From assembly GCA_046597185.1 (NCBI GenBank), contig JBKJLF010000796.1, forward strand, positions 1-25,281: a DNA stretch of 25,281 bases, in the 5' to 3' direction. Below are positions 7,149 to 14,655 of this stretch, one piece after another; the first letter of the stretch is position 1; every line of letters begins with the position of its first letter. A program made the position numbers and the translations under genes. The notes under the pieces are model-generated. The model was not told the DNA's origin. It did not search any database and worked only from the letters and a program-made list of their open reading frames with translations. Origin of the DNA: CAMBDR01 sp046597185 (GTDB taxonomy: Bacteria; Pseudomonadota; Gammaproteobacteria; Burkholderiales; Burkholderiaceae_D).

Positions 7149-7525
7149 AAATTCTCCTGCATGAAAAATGGCATTGAATTGTGAAAAATAAATCAAATTT
7201 CCAGAGCGGGTATTTTTTGAAATTATGATTTGATGGTGAAGTATGATTGTTTTTATCTCAATTGTCCAGAGGTTTGTGAGAAAAAGCAGTTGTGATTCAC
7301 TTGTGTTGTTGTAAAAGTACTCTTGCTGCATGGTGGTAGCAGGGCAGTTTGCTTGAAAGAGCTTGCTGATGTCGCTCATGGTATGCATAAATCGGGCAAA
7401 TTTGCGTGGGTCTTGATCATTGTTCGGTAAAATTCGGCTATGATGACTGCTGCCAAAATATTGGGGAGTCAATCGGAAAAAGCGGAAAAAAGCGGGAAAA
7501 AAACGGGAAATAATATGAGGATAAT
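7149..7525. other. Non-coding region upstream of uraH
   Basis: This 377-bp gap has no supported gene. It should hold the promoter for the small minus-strand ORF and for the uraH-transporter operon. A TATGAT at 7439-7444 is a possible -10 box for uraH, but no good -35 lies at the right distance. From 7474 to 7510 there is a purine-rich stretch of four degenerate CGGAAAAA(G) units, directly before the uraH ribosome site. I could not match a known riboswitch. Confidence 0.5.
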
Positions 7526-7879
7526 ATGGGAAAGCTGAGTACACATATATTGGATACGGCACATGGCAAGCCCGGCAGCGGGATTAAAATCGAGCTTTAT
7601 GTGCTCGAAGCGGGTGTGCGCAGGTTGCTGTGGCAAGAGCTGAGCAATCAGGACGGACGCACCAATCTCCCCCTGCTGGAAGGCGCTGCGCTGGTGCCAG
7701 GGTGCTATGAGTTGGTTTTTGCGGTGGGGGATTATTTTGCCGCAATGGGCGTCGAGCTGGCGCAACCGCGTTTTATCGATCATGTAAGCCTGGCGTTCGG
7801 GATTGCCGATAGCAGCCAGAATTACCATGTCCCGCTGTTGGTATCGCCATGGTCGTATTCGACCTATCGCGGTTCTTGA
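7526..7879 (+). CDS. uraH: 5-hydroxyisourate hydrolase
   Basis: This 117-residue transthyretin-like enzyme hydrolyses 5-hydroxyisourate, the unstable product of urate oxidation, to OHCU in purine breakdown. The signature parts are all present: L-S-T-H-I-L-D-T with His7, Arg45 in D-G-R-T-N, His101 in N-Y-H-V-P-L, and the C-terminal Y-R-G-S. The length is typical. No signal peptide is seen, so it is cytoplasmic. GAGG lies 6 bases before the ATG. It is the first gene of a plus-strand run into a purine/nucleoside-type ABC transporter 48 bp downstream. Urate oxidase, OHCU decarboxylase and allantoinase are not in the window. Confidence 0.95.
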   Translation: MGKLSTHILDTAHGKPGSGIKIELYVLEAGVRRLLWQELSNQDGRTNLPLLEGAALVPGCYELVFAVGDYFAAMGVELAQPRFIDHVSLAFGIADSSQNYHVPLLVSPWSYSTYRGS

Positions 7880-7927
7880 CGCGGCCTGTGATATGAATCG
7901 TTTTTGATGAAGAATTGATTAAATTTG

Positions 7928-9481
7928 ATGACTGCGCGCCTGGTTTTACAACATATTACGAAGCGTTATCCGGCGGTACTGGCCAACGATGCCATTAACC
8001 TGACCGTGCAAGCGGGCGAAATTCACGCCTTGCTGGGTGAAAATGGCGCTGGCAAATCGACCCTCATGAAAATTGTGTACGGTGCGGTCAAACCGGACGC
8101 CGGACAAGTGTTCTGGAATGGCAAAGAAGTACATATCGCCAACCCGGCCAGCGCGCGCGAGTTGGGCATCGCCATGGTGTTTCAGCATTTTTCTTTGTTC
8201 GATACGCTCACCGTCACCGAAAATATTGCACTGGGCTTGCCCGGCAATACCAAACTGGATCAATTGGCGCAGCAAATCCGCACTACGGCGCAGCAATATG
8301 GCCTCGATCTGGAGCCGGAACGGCATGTCCACACATTGTCGGTGGGCGAGTGTCAGCGGGTTGAAATCGTGCGTGCCTTGCTCAGCCGCCCACAATTATT
8401 AATTCTCGATGAACCTACTTCGGTGTTGACGCCGCAAGCGGTGGAAACCCTGTTCAAAACCCTGCGCCTGTTGGCACAGCAAGGCTGTAGCATTTTATAT
8501 ATCAGCCATAAGCTTGATGAAATTCGCGCACTGTGCCATACCTGCAGCGTGTTACGGGGCGGCAAAAACAGTGGTACTTGCAATCCATCCCAGGAAAGTG
8601 CGGCCAGCCTGTCGCGCATGATGATAGGCAGCGAACCGCCCAAACTATCCTGTACTGAGCAAAAAGCTGGCCCAGTGTTGATGCAAGTGCAAAACCTGTC
8701 GCTGGCCAAAAGCCATCCATTTGCGACCGCGCTGGAAAACATCTGCTTTGATTTGCATGCCGGTGAAATTGTCGGCATGGCGGGCGTTTCCGGCAACGGT
8801 CAGGCCGAATTGCTGGCCGTGCTATCCGGAGAAGATGCCCGCGCTGCCAATAACTCGATTCAACTTCAGGGTAAGGCGGTGGGTAGTTGGGGGCCAGGTC
8901 AACGGCGTGAACTGGGTTTGGGCTTTGTGCCGGAAGAGCGCCTTGGGCGTGGCACTGTGCCCGATTTGGCTCTGGCAGAAAATATCCTGCTCTCGCACCA
9001 ATCCAGCGCCACGGTGCAGCATGGCATGGTCAAGCGCGGGGTGTTGGCTGATATTGCCGCGCAAATCATTAGCCGTTTCCATGTGAAGGCGGGTGGGCCA
9101 CAGGCGCTGGCGCGCAGCTTGTCGGGTGGGAATTTGCAAAAATACATTGTGGGACGTGAAGTCATGCGTAATCCGAAGGTGTTGATCGTGGCGCAACCCA
9201 CCTGGGGTGTGGATGTGGGGGCTGCGGCACAAATTCGGGCTGAATTATTGGCCTTGCGGGATGCAGGTTGTGCGCTGTTGGTTATTTCTGAGGAGTTGGA
9301 TGAATTGTTTGAGATTTCTGACCGTTTGCTGGTGATTGCCAAGGGGCGGGTTTCGCCATCCTTGGCGCGGCGTGATGCCAATGTCGATTTGATTGGCTTG
9401 TGGATGAGTGGCTTGTGGGATGGAGCCAGCGGTTCGAACAGTACGAGCAGCAATTCCGTGTCCGGGGTGGCCCATGCTTAA
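7928..9481 (+). CDS. ABC transporter ATPase, nucleoside/purine (BMP) type
   Basis: This roughly 517-residue protein holds two fused ATPase domains, as in importers that work with BMP-family lipoproteins. Domain 1 has Walker A G-E-N-G-A-G-K-S-T (about 38-46), signature L-S-V-G-E (about 137) and Walker B L-L-I-L-D-E-P. Domain 2 has the degenerate Walker A G-V-S-G-N-G-Q, signature L-S-G-G-N and a Walker B whose catalytic acidic residues are replaced (V-L-I-V-A-Q-P-T). That asymmetry is normal for the family: only the first site hydrolyses well. The ATG at 7928 is preferred over the TTG just before. The last 8 bp overlap the first permease gene. The uraH neighbour suggests a purine, urate-pathway or nucleoside substrate. 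A short Ser/Asn-rich tail ends the protein. Confidence 0.93.
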   Translation: MTARLVLQHITKRYPAVLANDAINLTVQAGEIHALLGENGAGKSTLMKIVYGAVKPDAGQVFWNGKEVHIANPASARELGIAMVFQHFSLFDTLTVTENIALGLPGNTKLDQLAQQIRTTAQQYGLDLEPERHVHTLSVGECQRVEIVRALLSRPQLLILDEPTSVLTPQAVETLFKTLRLLAQQGCSILYISHKLDEIRALCHTCSVLRGGKNSGTCNPSQESAASLSRMMIGSEPPKLSCTEQKAGPVLMQVQNLSLAKSHPFATALENICFDLHAGEIVGMAGVSGNGQAELLAVLSGEDARAANNSIQLQGKAVGSWGPGQRRELGLGFVPEERLGRGTVPDLALAENILLSHQSSATVQHGMVKRGVLADIAAQIISRFHVKAGGPQALARSLSGGNLQKYIVGREVMRNPKVLIVAQPTWGVDVGAAAQIRAELLALRDAGCALLVISEELDELFEISDRLLVIAKGRVSPSLARRDANVDLIGLWMSGLWDGASGSNSTSSNSVSGVAHA

Positions 9482-10544
9482 ACTACAGGCGCGTGCCACA
9501 CCTTCGACCATGATGTCGTGGCTTTCTCCGCTGTTGGCTTTGGGTTTAACGGTCTTGGCCGGGGTAGTACTATTTGTTGCATTGGGAAAATCCCCGCTGG
9601 CGGGTTTGTCGGTATTTTTCTGGGAACCGATTAAAGATGTGCGCGGTTGGTCCGAGCTGGGCGTAAAAATTGCGCCCTTGCTGATGATCGCGGTCGGTTT
9701 GGCGCTATGTTTTCGCGCCAATGTGTTCAATATTGGGGCGGAAGGGCAGTTGGTGGTGGGGGCTTTAAGTGGCGGTGCCTTAAGTTTGCTGCTGGAGCCA
9801 CATCACGCGGGCGGCGCGTTCTGGATTAGCATGGTTTTGCTGGCGGGTATGGCGGGGGGCATGGCTTGGGCCGCGATCACCGCTTTTTTACGCGACCGTT
9901 TTAATGCCAATGAAATTTTAGTCTCGCTGATGCTGGTCTACATCGCCCAGTTATTGCTGCAATACATGGTGCATGGCGTATTAAAAGATCCTGCCGGCTA
10001 TAATTTTCCGCAATCGAAGATGTTACCCGATGGCTGGCTATTGCCGATTTTGATTAGTGGTACGCGGCTGCATCTGGGCATTGTTTTGGCGCTGCTGGCC
10101 GCCTTGCTGGGGTGGATTTTTTTGAGTAAAAGCTTTGCCGGCTTTCGCTTGCAAGTCGGGGGCATGGCCCCCTTGGCGGCGCGCTATGCGGGCTTTTCCA
10201 GTCGAAAATCGCTGTGGATGTCATTAATGGCCAGTGGCGCACTGGCGGGCTTGGCCGGGGTATGCGAAGTGTTGGGGCCGGTTGGGCAATTGACCCCTTC
10301 CATTTCTCCTGGCTATGGTTTTGCCGCCATTATTGTGGCCTATGTTGGGCGTTTGCACCCGATTGGCGTGATTTTCTCCAGCTTTGTGATGGCTTTGTTT
10401 TATATCGGCGGCGAATTATCCCAGTCGCGCCTGGGCATGCCTTCCGCCATTACCGGGGTGTTTCAAGGCATTTTATTGTTTTCTCTTCTCACTTGTGATG
10501 TGTTGATCCATTATCAAATTCGCTGGAGCAAAAAACATGGATAG
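9474..10544 (+). CDS. ABC transporter permease 1, nucleoside/purine type
   Basis: This 356-residue multipass inner-membrane protein contains the N-V-F-N-I-G-A-E-G-Q block (about residue 80) that marks the first permease of BMP-linked transporters. The start at 9474 overlaps the ATPase gene by 8 bp; a longer frame reaching 9408 is only out-of-frame read-through of the ATPase end. Its own stop overlaps the next permease by 8 bp, so the three transporter genes form one translationally coupled unit. It should form half of the translocation channel. Confidence 0.93.
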   Translation: MLKLQARATPSTMMSWLSPLLALGLTVLAGVVLFVALGKSPLAGLSVFFWEPIKDVRGWSELGVKIAPLLMIAVGLALCFRANVFNIGAEGQLVVGALSGGALSLLLEPHHAGGAFWISMVLLAGMAGGMAWAAITAFLRDRFNANEILVSLMLVYIAQLLLQYMVHGVLKDPAGYNFPQSKMLPDGWLLPILISGTRLHLGIVLALLAALLGWIFLSKSFAGFRLQVGGMAPLAARYAGFSSRKSLWMSLMASGALAGLAGVCEVLGPVGQLTPSISPGYGFAAIIVAYVGRLHPIGVIFSSFVMALFYIGGELSQSRLGMPSAITGVFQGILLFSLLTCDVLIHYQIRWSKKHG

Positions 10545-11454
10545 TTTGGCCCTTTTAATTGCCGCCGCCATGAGTGCCGGTACGCCCTTGATGCTGGCGG
10601 CACTCGGTTTATTGATCAATGAAAAAGCCGGCGTGGTGAATCTGGGGGCGGAAGGCATGATGTTGGTGGCCGCTATTATCGGCTTTGCGGTGACGGTGCA
10701 AACCGGCAGCGAGGCGCGTGGCTTTTTGGCAGGCGCGCTCACCGGCATGGCCCTGGCCGGATTTTTCGCCTGGCTGACCGTGTGGTTGGGCACCAATCAA
10801 TATGCGACCGGTTTGGCTTTGTCGCTGTTTGGGGCGGGGGCTTCGGCGTATATCGGCATCCAGTTTGTCGGGCGCAGTTTGCAAAATGCGCCTTCGGGCG
10901 TGCCGTTTCTGAAAGATATACCCGTGCTCGGCCCGGCTTTGTTTCGTCAGCACTGGATGGTGTATTTCAGCTTGGCGTTGTGTTTTAGCCTGCTTTGGTT
11001 TATTAAAAAGAGCCGTGCTGGCCTGATTTTACGCGCCGTCGGCGAATCTCCCGCATCTGCCCACGCGCTAGGCTATAATGTGCGAAGTATTCGCTTAATG
11101 GCTTTGTTGTTTGGTGGTTTATGCTGTGGTTTGGCGGGTGCGTTTCTGTCTTGTGTCTACACGCCCTTGTGGGTCGAGGGCATGGTTGCAGGGCGCGGCT
11201 GGATCGCTTTGGCACTCACCACCTTTGCAACCTGGCGTCCGGTGCGGGTACTGGTGGGCGCGTATTTATTTGGTTTGGTGACGATTTTGGGCTTTCACGC
11301 GCAAGGTTTGGGGGTGCCGGTGGCATCTCAGTTATTGGCGATGTTGCCCTATGTGGCGACCATTGTGGTGTTGGTATTGATATCGCGCAATGCCAATGAA
11401 ATCAAGTTAAATATGCCCGCTTCTTTGGGGAAAAATTTTAATCCAAACTCATGA
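10537..11454 (+). CDS. ABC transporter permease 2, nucleoside/purine type
   Basis: This 305-residue multipass membrane protein has the matching V-V-N-L-G-A-E-G-M-M block (about residue 34) of the second permease in this transporter class. It forms a heterodimer with permease 1. A GGAG lies before the ATG at 10537, inside the preceding gene. The expected periplasmic substrate-binding lipoprotein (BMP/Med family) does not follow; a LysR regulator does. The binding protein must be elsewhere in the genome, or the system is incomplete. Confidence 0.93.
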   Translation: MDSLALLIAAAMSAGTPLMLAALGLLINEKAGVVNLGAEGMMLVAAIIGFAVTVQTGSEARGFLAGALTGMALAGFFAWLTVWLGTNQYATGLALSLFGAGASAYIGIQFVGRSLQNAPSGVPFLKDIPVLGPALFRQHWMVYFSLALCFSLLWFIKKSRAGLILRAVGESPASAHALGYNVRSIRLMALLFGGLCCGLAGAFLSCVYTPLWVEGMVAGRGWIALALTTFATWRPVRVLVGAYLFGLVTILGFHAQGLGVPVASQLLAMLPYVATIVVLVLISRNANEIKLNMPASLGKNFNPNS

Positions 11455-11478
11455 TGGCAAATTCATGGGTATAAACTA

Positions 11479-11492
11479 GGCCTGCACAGGCC
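11479..11492. promoter_or_regulatory. GC-rich dyad before the LysR gene
   Basis: GGCCTG and CAGGCC form a perfect 6-bp inverted repeat with a 2-bp centre, placed 13-26 bp before the GTG start. It could be an operator or a small hairpin that touches the ribosome site. It does not show the classic LysR T-N11-A half-site spacing, so the call is weak. Confidence 0.3.
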
Positions 11493-11504
11493 AGGAAACA
11501 GCAT

Positions 11505-12467
11505 GTGGAACTGAGGCAATTACGTTATTTTCTGGCGATTGTGGATCATGGCAGCTTATCCAAAGCGGCGGGGCAACTGTTTATTGCGCAATCGGCGTTG
11601 AGTCAACAAATTGCCAAACTGGAAGATGAGTTGGGCACCAGCCTGTTGCAGCGTAGTTCCAAAGGGGTGCGGGTAACTGAAAGTGGTTCGGCCTTCTACG
11701 CGCATGCGCAAACCATTTTGCAGCAAGTGATTAATTCGCGCAGTGTTATCTCACGCCATCAAACCGATAGCCCCAGTGGTACGGTGTCGCTGGGTTTGCC
11801 GCAAAGTGTTTCCTCGGTACTGGCCTTACCCTTGCTGCTGGCCGCCAAACGGGAATTGCCACGGGTGGTGTTGCAAATGAACGATGATTTGACCGACAAT
11901 GTACTCGATCAGTTGCGGCAAGGAAAATTCAGTCTGGCCTTGCTCTATGATTACGGTCAATTGAATGAATTTGCGCGCAAGAATGTCATCAAGGAAAAAA
12001 TGCATCTGGTTTGGGAGGCCAGTGATCCGAGGCGCCCGCCGGGAGGGCAAATTCGCCTGGGTGATATTCAAAGCTTGCCGCTGGTGCTGCCGGGTTCGCA
12101 ATATGGGGTGCGCAAACATGTTGAGCGCGCTGCCGCGCAAAGTGGCTTTGTGTTTGATAATGTGGTGAGTGAAATTAATTCGCTCAATATCATGAAAAGT
12201 GCCATCATGGCCGAATTTGGCGCGGGAATTTTCCCTTTGTCTGCGGTGACGGTGGAATTGGCCAAGGGCAGGATGGTGGCGCAAGAAATAATTGAGCCGT
12301 ATGTCGAACGGACCATCGCTTTATGTGCTTCGCGTAGTATATTAATGACCGCGGCCAATCGGGCCGTGTCTAAATTGGTCGTTAGCGTTATTCGCCAACT
12401 CTGTGTTACGGGTGAATGGGCTGGCGTGGAACCGATCTTCCACCACAATGTGAGTTTGGGGGAGTAG
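11505..12467 (+). CDS. LysR-family transcriptional regulator
   Basis: This 320-residue regulator has an N-terminal winged helix-turn-helix (residues 1-60: M-E-L-R-Q-L-R-Y-F, then G-S-L-S-K-A-A and S-A-L-S-Q-Q-I) and a periplasmic-binding-like effector domain from about residue 90. The pattern resembles the Nac/Cbl-like branch that often controls nitrogen or nucleobase use, but I cannot assign an effector. The start is GTG at 11505 with AGGAAA upstream; the nearby ATG at 11503 is out of frame. It lies 50 bp after the transporter operon in the same direction and may regulate it. An effector from purine breakdown would fit the context but is inference. Confidence 0.9.
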   Translation: MELRQLRYFLAIVDHGSLSKAAGQLFIAQSALSQQIAKLEDELGTSLLQRSSKGVRVTESGSAFYAHAQTILQQVINSRSVISRHQTDSPSGTVSLGLPQSVSSVLALPLLLAAKRELPRVVLQMNDDLTDNVLDQLRQGKFSLALLYDYGQLNEFARKNVIKEKMHLVWEASDPRRPPGGQIRLGDIQSLPLVLPGSQYGVRKHVERAAAQSGFVFDNVVSEINSLNIMKSAIMAEFGAGIFPLSAVTVELAKGRMVAQEIIEPYVERTIALCASRSILMTAANRAVSKLVVSVIRQLCVTGEWAGVEPIFHHNVSLGE

Positions 12468-12491
12468 GACAATTTTTATCAAGTCACGACT

Positions 12492-13811
12492 ATGAAAAAA
12501 ATCAATCACCAAGCCAATCGCAACAAGCGTGCCAAACGAGCAAAAACACTCAAACACGTGCGTCTGGTGGAAGAAAAAGTGGGAAAAATGGTGCAAACGG
12601 CCGAGGGTGTGGTCAATACGGCGGGTGAAGTGGTACAAACGGTGGCGCATACTGCGGTGAAGGCCCCACACAAGGTGGTGGGTGAAATGGTCGGCGATAC
12701 CGCAGCGATCATGCAAAAAAGTGGGGAAATGAAAGTTGGCTATGGCGTGGTGAGCGGGGTATTCGCGTTTGCGCTGGGTTTTTTATCCTTATTGGGTGTG
12801 TTCGCATTTATGTATCCGCAATATCTGACCACGCCAGAATTGCGCCATCAATATTCCGTGCCGGTATTGCGTCAGGTGTTATTTTATGCCTTGCTGATAT
12901 CGGGGGTGGTATCGCTGGCCAATGTGGTGCTGGGAAAAAATCGGGGCTTGAATTTGGCGGCGTTTTGCTTTGTCGCCATCGCGGTTGCCCTGGGCGGTTC
13001 CGGCATCCCGGTGAAAGACTTTCCCGATCATACGCCCTATATCGGGCTTGACTGGTTTATTCTCGATTTGCTCGGTTCGACCCTGATTTTTGTGTTGATC
13101 GAAAAACTGTTCCCGCTGTACAAGGGGCAGGTTTTATTTCGCAAGGAATGGCAAACCGATATGGCGCATTTCGTCATGAATCATTTTATTGTTGGCCTGA
13201 TTTTGCTCACCGTCAACTTTTTGATTCACCGGGTATTTGGTTGGATGGTACGCGATGGCTTTCAGGGCATGATTCAGGATATCCCCTTTGTGCTGCAGTT
13301 GCTGCTGTGTATTCTGGTGGCTGACCTGATGCAGTACTGGGCGCACCGTGCCTATCATGAAGTACCGTTTCTGTGGCGCTTCCATGCGGTACACCACAGC
13401 GCCAAAACCATGGATTGGCTGGCCGGTTCGCGCCAACATGTGCTGGAGCTGATTGTCACGCGGGTGGCGGTGTTGGGGCCTTTGTATGTATTTGGATTTG
13501 AAAAGTCGGTGATGGATGCCTATATTATTGTGGTGGGTTTCCAGGCGGTGTTTAACCATGCCAATGTGCATTTGCCTTGGGGTCCATTAAAGTATGTGAT
13601 CGTCACGCCTGACTTTCATCATTGGCATCATTCATCCGATATCGTGGCGCTGGATAAAAACTATGCAGCCCATTACGCATTTCTTGATTATATCTTTGGC
13701 ACGGTGGCCAAACCAACCCAGCCGTTTCCGGATAAATATGGCGTTGTGGGGGACTATATGCCGGATGGCTTCGTCAAGCAGCAGTTATTCCCGTTCAAAA
13801 AACAGCCCTAG
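12492..13811 (+). CDS. Fatty-acid hydroxylase/sterol desaturase family membrane protein
   Basis: This 439-residue di-iron membrane enzyme carries the family histidine clusters H-R-A-Y-H (285-289), H-A-V-H-H (298-302), H-A-N-V-H (356-360) and H-H-W-H-H (376-380). Hydrophobic helices lie at about 84-108, 126-147, 154-170, 186-205, 230-247 and 265-280. Members insert oxygen into, or desaturate, lipids; the substrate here is unknown. Unusual is the first 75 residues: a very basic start (about 10-22) and then an amphipathic stretch (about 26-72) of loosely repeated V-V-x-T-A blocks, like a lipid-surface-binding helix. The start lies 24 bp after the LysR stop with a weak ribosome site. A 13-nt tandem array begins directly after the stop codon. 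Confidence 0.88.
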   Translation: MKKINHQANRNKRAKRAKTLKHVRLVEEKVGKMVQTAEGVVNTAGEVVQTVAHTAVKAPHKVVGEMVGDTAAIMQKSGEMKVGYGVVSGVFAFALGFLSLLGVFAFMYPQYLTTPELRHQYSVPVLRQVLFYALLISGVVSLANVVLGKNRGLNLAAFCFVAIAVALGGSGIPVKDFPDHTPYIGLDWFILDLLGSTLIFVLIEKLFPLYKGQVLFRKEWQTDMAHFVMNHFIVGLILLTVNFLIHRVFGWMVRDGFQGMIQDIPFVLQLLLCILVADLMQYWAHRAYHEVPFLWRFHAVHHSAKTMDWLAGSRQHVLELIVTRVAVLGPLYVFGFEKSVMDAYIIVVGFQAVFNHANVHLPWGPLKYVIVTPDFHHWHHSSDIVALDKNYAAHYAFLDYIFGTVAKPTQPFPDKYGVVGDYMPDGFVKQQLFPFKKQP

Positions 13812-13880
13812 GGCCGATGGGTCAGGCCGATGGGTCAGGCCGATGGGTCAGGCCGATGGGAAGGTCAATCGCCATCGGCC
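13812..13880 (+). repeat. 13-nt tandem array with hairpin partner
   Basis: GGCCGATGGGTCA is repeated three times from 13812 with a fourth partial copy ending at 13860. The first base after the hydroxylase stop codon is the first base of the array. A single inverted copy, CCATCGGCC, sits at 13872-13880 and can pair over 9 bp with the GGCCGATGG of any of the four units. This gives a choice of nested hairpins downstream of the gene. No T-tract follows. Confidence 0.9.
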
Positions 13881-13946
13881 ACTGTTTCACTCTACAGGTA
13901 AATTAAACCATCATTTTTCTGGCATTGGCTCATTTCATGTGCTATG

Positions 13947-13976
13947 ATGTGTATATAGTCAATGAAAGGTACACAT
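13947..13976. promoter_or_regulatory. Candidate VapBC operator
   Basis: ATGTGTA (13947-13953) and TACACAT (13970-13976) are perfect 7-bp inverted repeats, 23 bp centre to centre, ending just before the vapB ATG. VapB antitoxins with a ribbon-helix-helix or similar fold bind such repeats to repress their own operon. A TATGAT at 13943-13948 may be the -10 box. Confidence 0.5.
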
Positions 13977-13977
13977 T

Positions 13978-14172
13978 ATGCGCACAAATATTGAAATCGA
14001 TGACCAATTAATGGCTGATGCCATGCGTTTGACGGGCATAGGCACCAAGCGCGAAGTGGTGGAGCTGGCATTGCGCGTGTTACTGCGCATTGAGCGGCAA
14101 AAAGATATCCGCGACTTCCGTGGCAAGTTCCAATGGGAAGGTGATCTGGATCAAATGAGGAGCGACAAATGA
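13978..14172 (+). CDS. vapB: VapB-type antitoxin
   Basis: This 64-residue protein has an N-terminal DNA-binding part (R-T-N-I-E-I-D-D, then T-G-I-G-T-K-R-E-V-V-E-L-A-L-R-V-L-L) typical of VapB antitoxins that pair with PIN toxins. The C-terminal tail (about 43-64) should wrap the toxin and block its active site. AAAGG lies 8 bases before the ATG. Its stop overlaps the toxin start by 4 bp, the usual coupling. It likely represses its own promoter through the inverted repeat just upstream. Confidence 0.9.
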   Translation: MRTNIEIDDQLMADAMRLTGIGTKREVVELALRVLLRIERQKDIRDFRGKFQWEGDLDQMRSDK

Positions 14173-14624
14173 TTATGGTCGATTCGAGCGTCTGGATCGA
14201 TTATTTTCGAGGCCAGATTACCCCCCAAACCGATTGTCTGGATGCCTTGCTGTCGATGGAATTGCTGGCAGTGGGTGATTTGATCCTGACCGAAGTACTG
14301 CAAGGCTTTGCCAACGAGCGCGAATACAATCAGGCGCGCAAGCTGATGATGTCGCTGGATCTGATCGAGATTGGCGGGCAAGACAATGCACTGCTTGCCG
14401 TAAACAACTTTCGCACCCTGCGCGCACGTGGCATTACGGTCAGAAAAACCATTGACACCTTGATCGCGACCTGTTGTATTCAGCGCGACTTGGCCTTGTT
14501 GTATAGCGACCGTGATTTTGAGCCTTTTGTGGCGCATCTTGGCTTGCGTTGTGCGTTGGCTGAGCAAGCACGTAGTACCAATGTGTTTCGGGTACAGCAA
14601 GAGCGTGCGCCCTACCTGGTTTGA
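14169..14624 (+). CDS. vapC: VapC-type PIN-domain ribonuclease toxin
   Basis: This 151-residue PIN-domain protein should be a magnesium-dependent endoribonuclease that stops translation when freed from VapB. The acidic residues expected for the metal site are visible: Asp5 in V-D-S-S-V-W, Glu42 in L-T-E-V-L, Asp96 in K-T-I-D-T-L-I-A, and Asp114/Asp116 in Y-S-D-R-D-F. The gene looks intact. The C-terminus (about 130-151) runs a little beyond the usual PIN fold. A GGAG lies before the ATG at 14169, within vapB. The RNA target, often tRNA for this family, cannot be told from sequence. It converges on the carboxypeptidase gene 31 bp away. Confidence 0.92.
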   Translation: MIMVDSSVWIDYFRGQITPQTDCLDALLSMELLAVGDLILTEVLQGFANEREYNQARKLMMSLDLIEIGGQDNALLAVNNFRTLRARGITVRKTIDTLIATCCIQRDLALLYSDRDFEPFVAHLGLRCALAEQARSTNVFRVQQERAPYLV

Positions 14625-14655
14625 GGGGGCGCACCGTTTTTGCTCAAGCCATGGA

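Noticed and set aside
11503..11505. ATG as LysR start
   Set aside because: It is out of frame; the GTG at 11505 is in frame and spaced well from AGGAAA.
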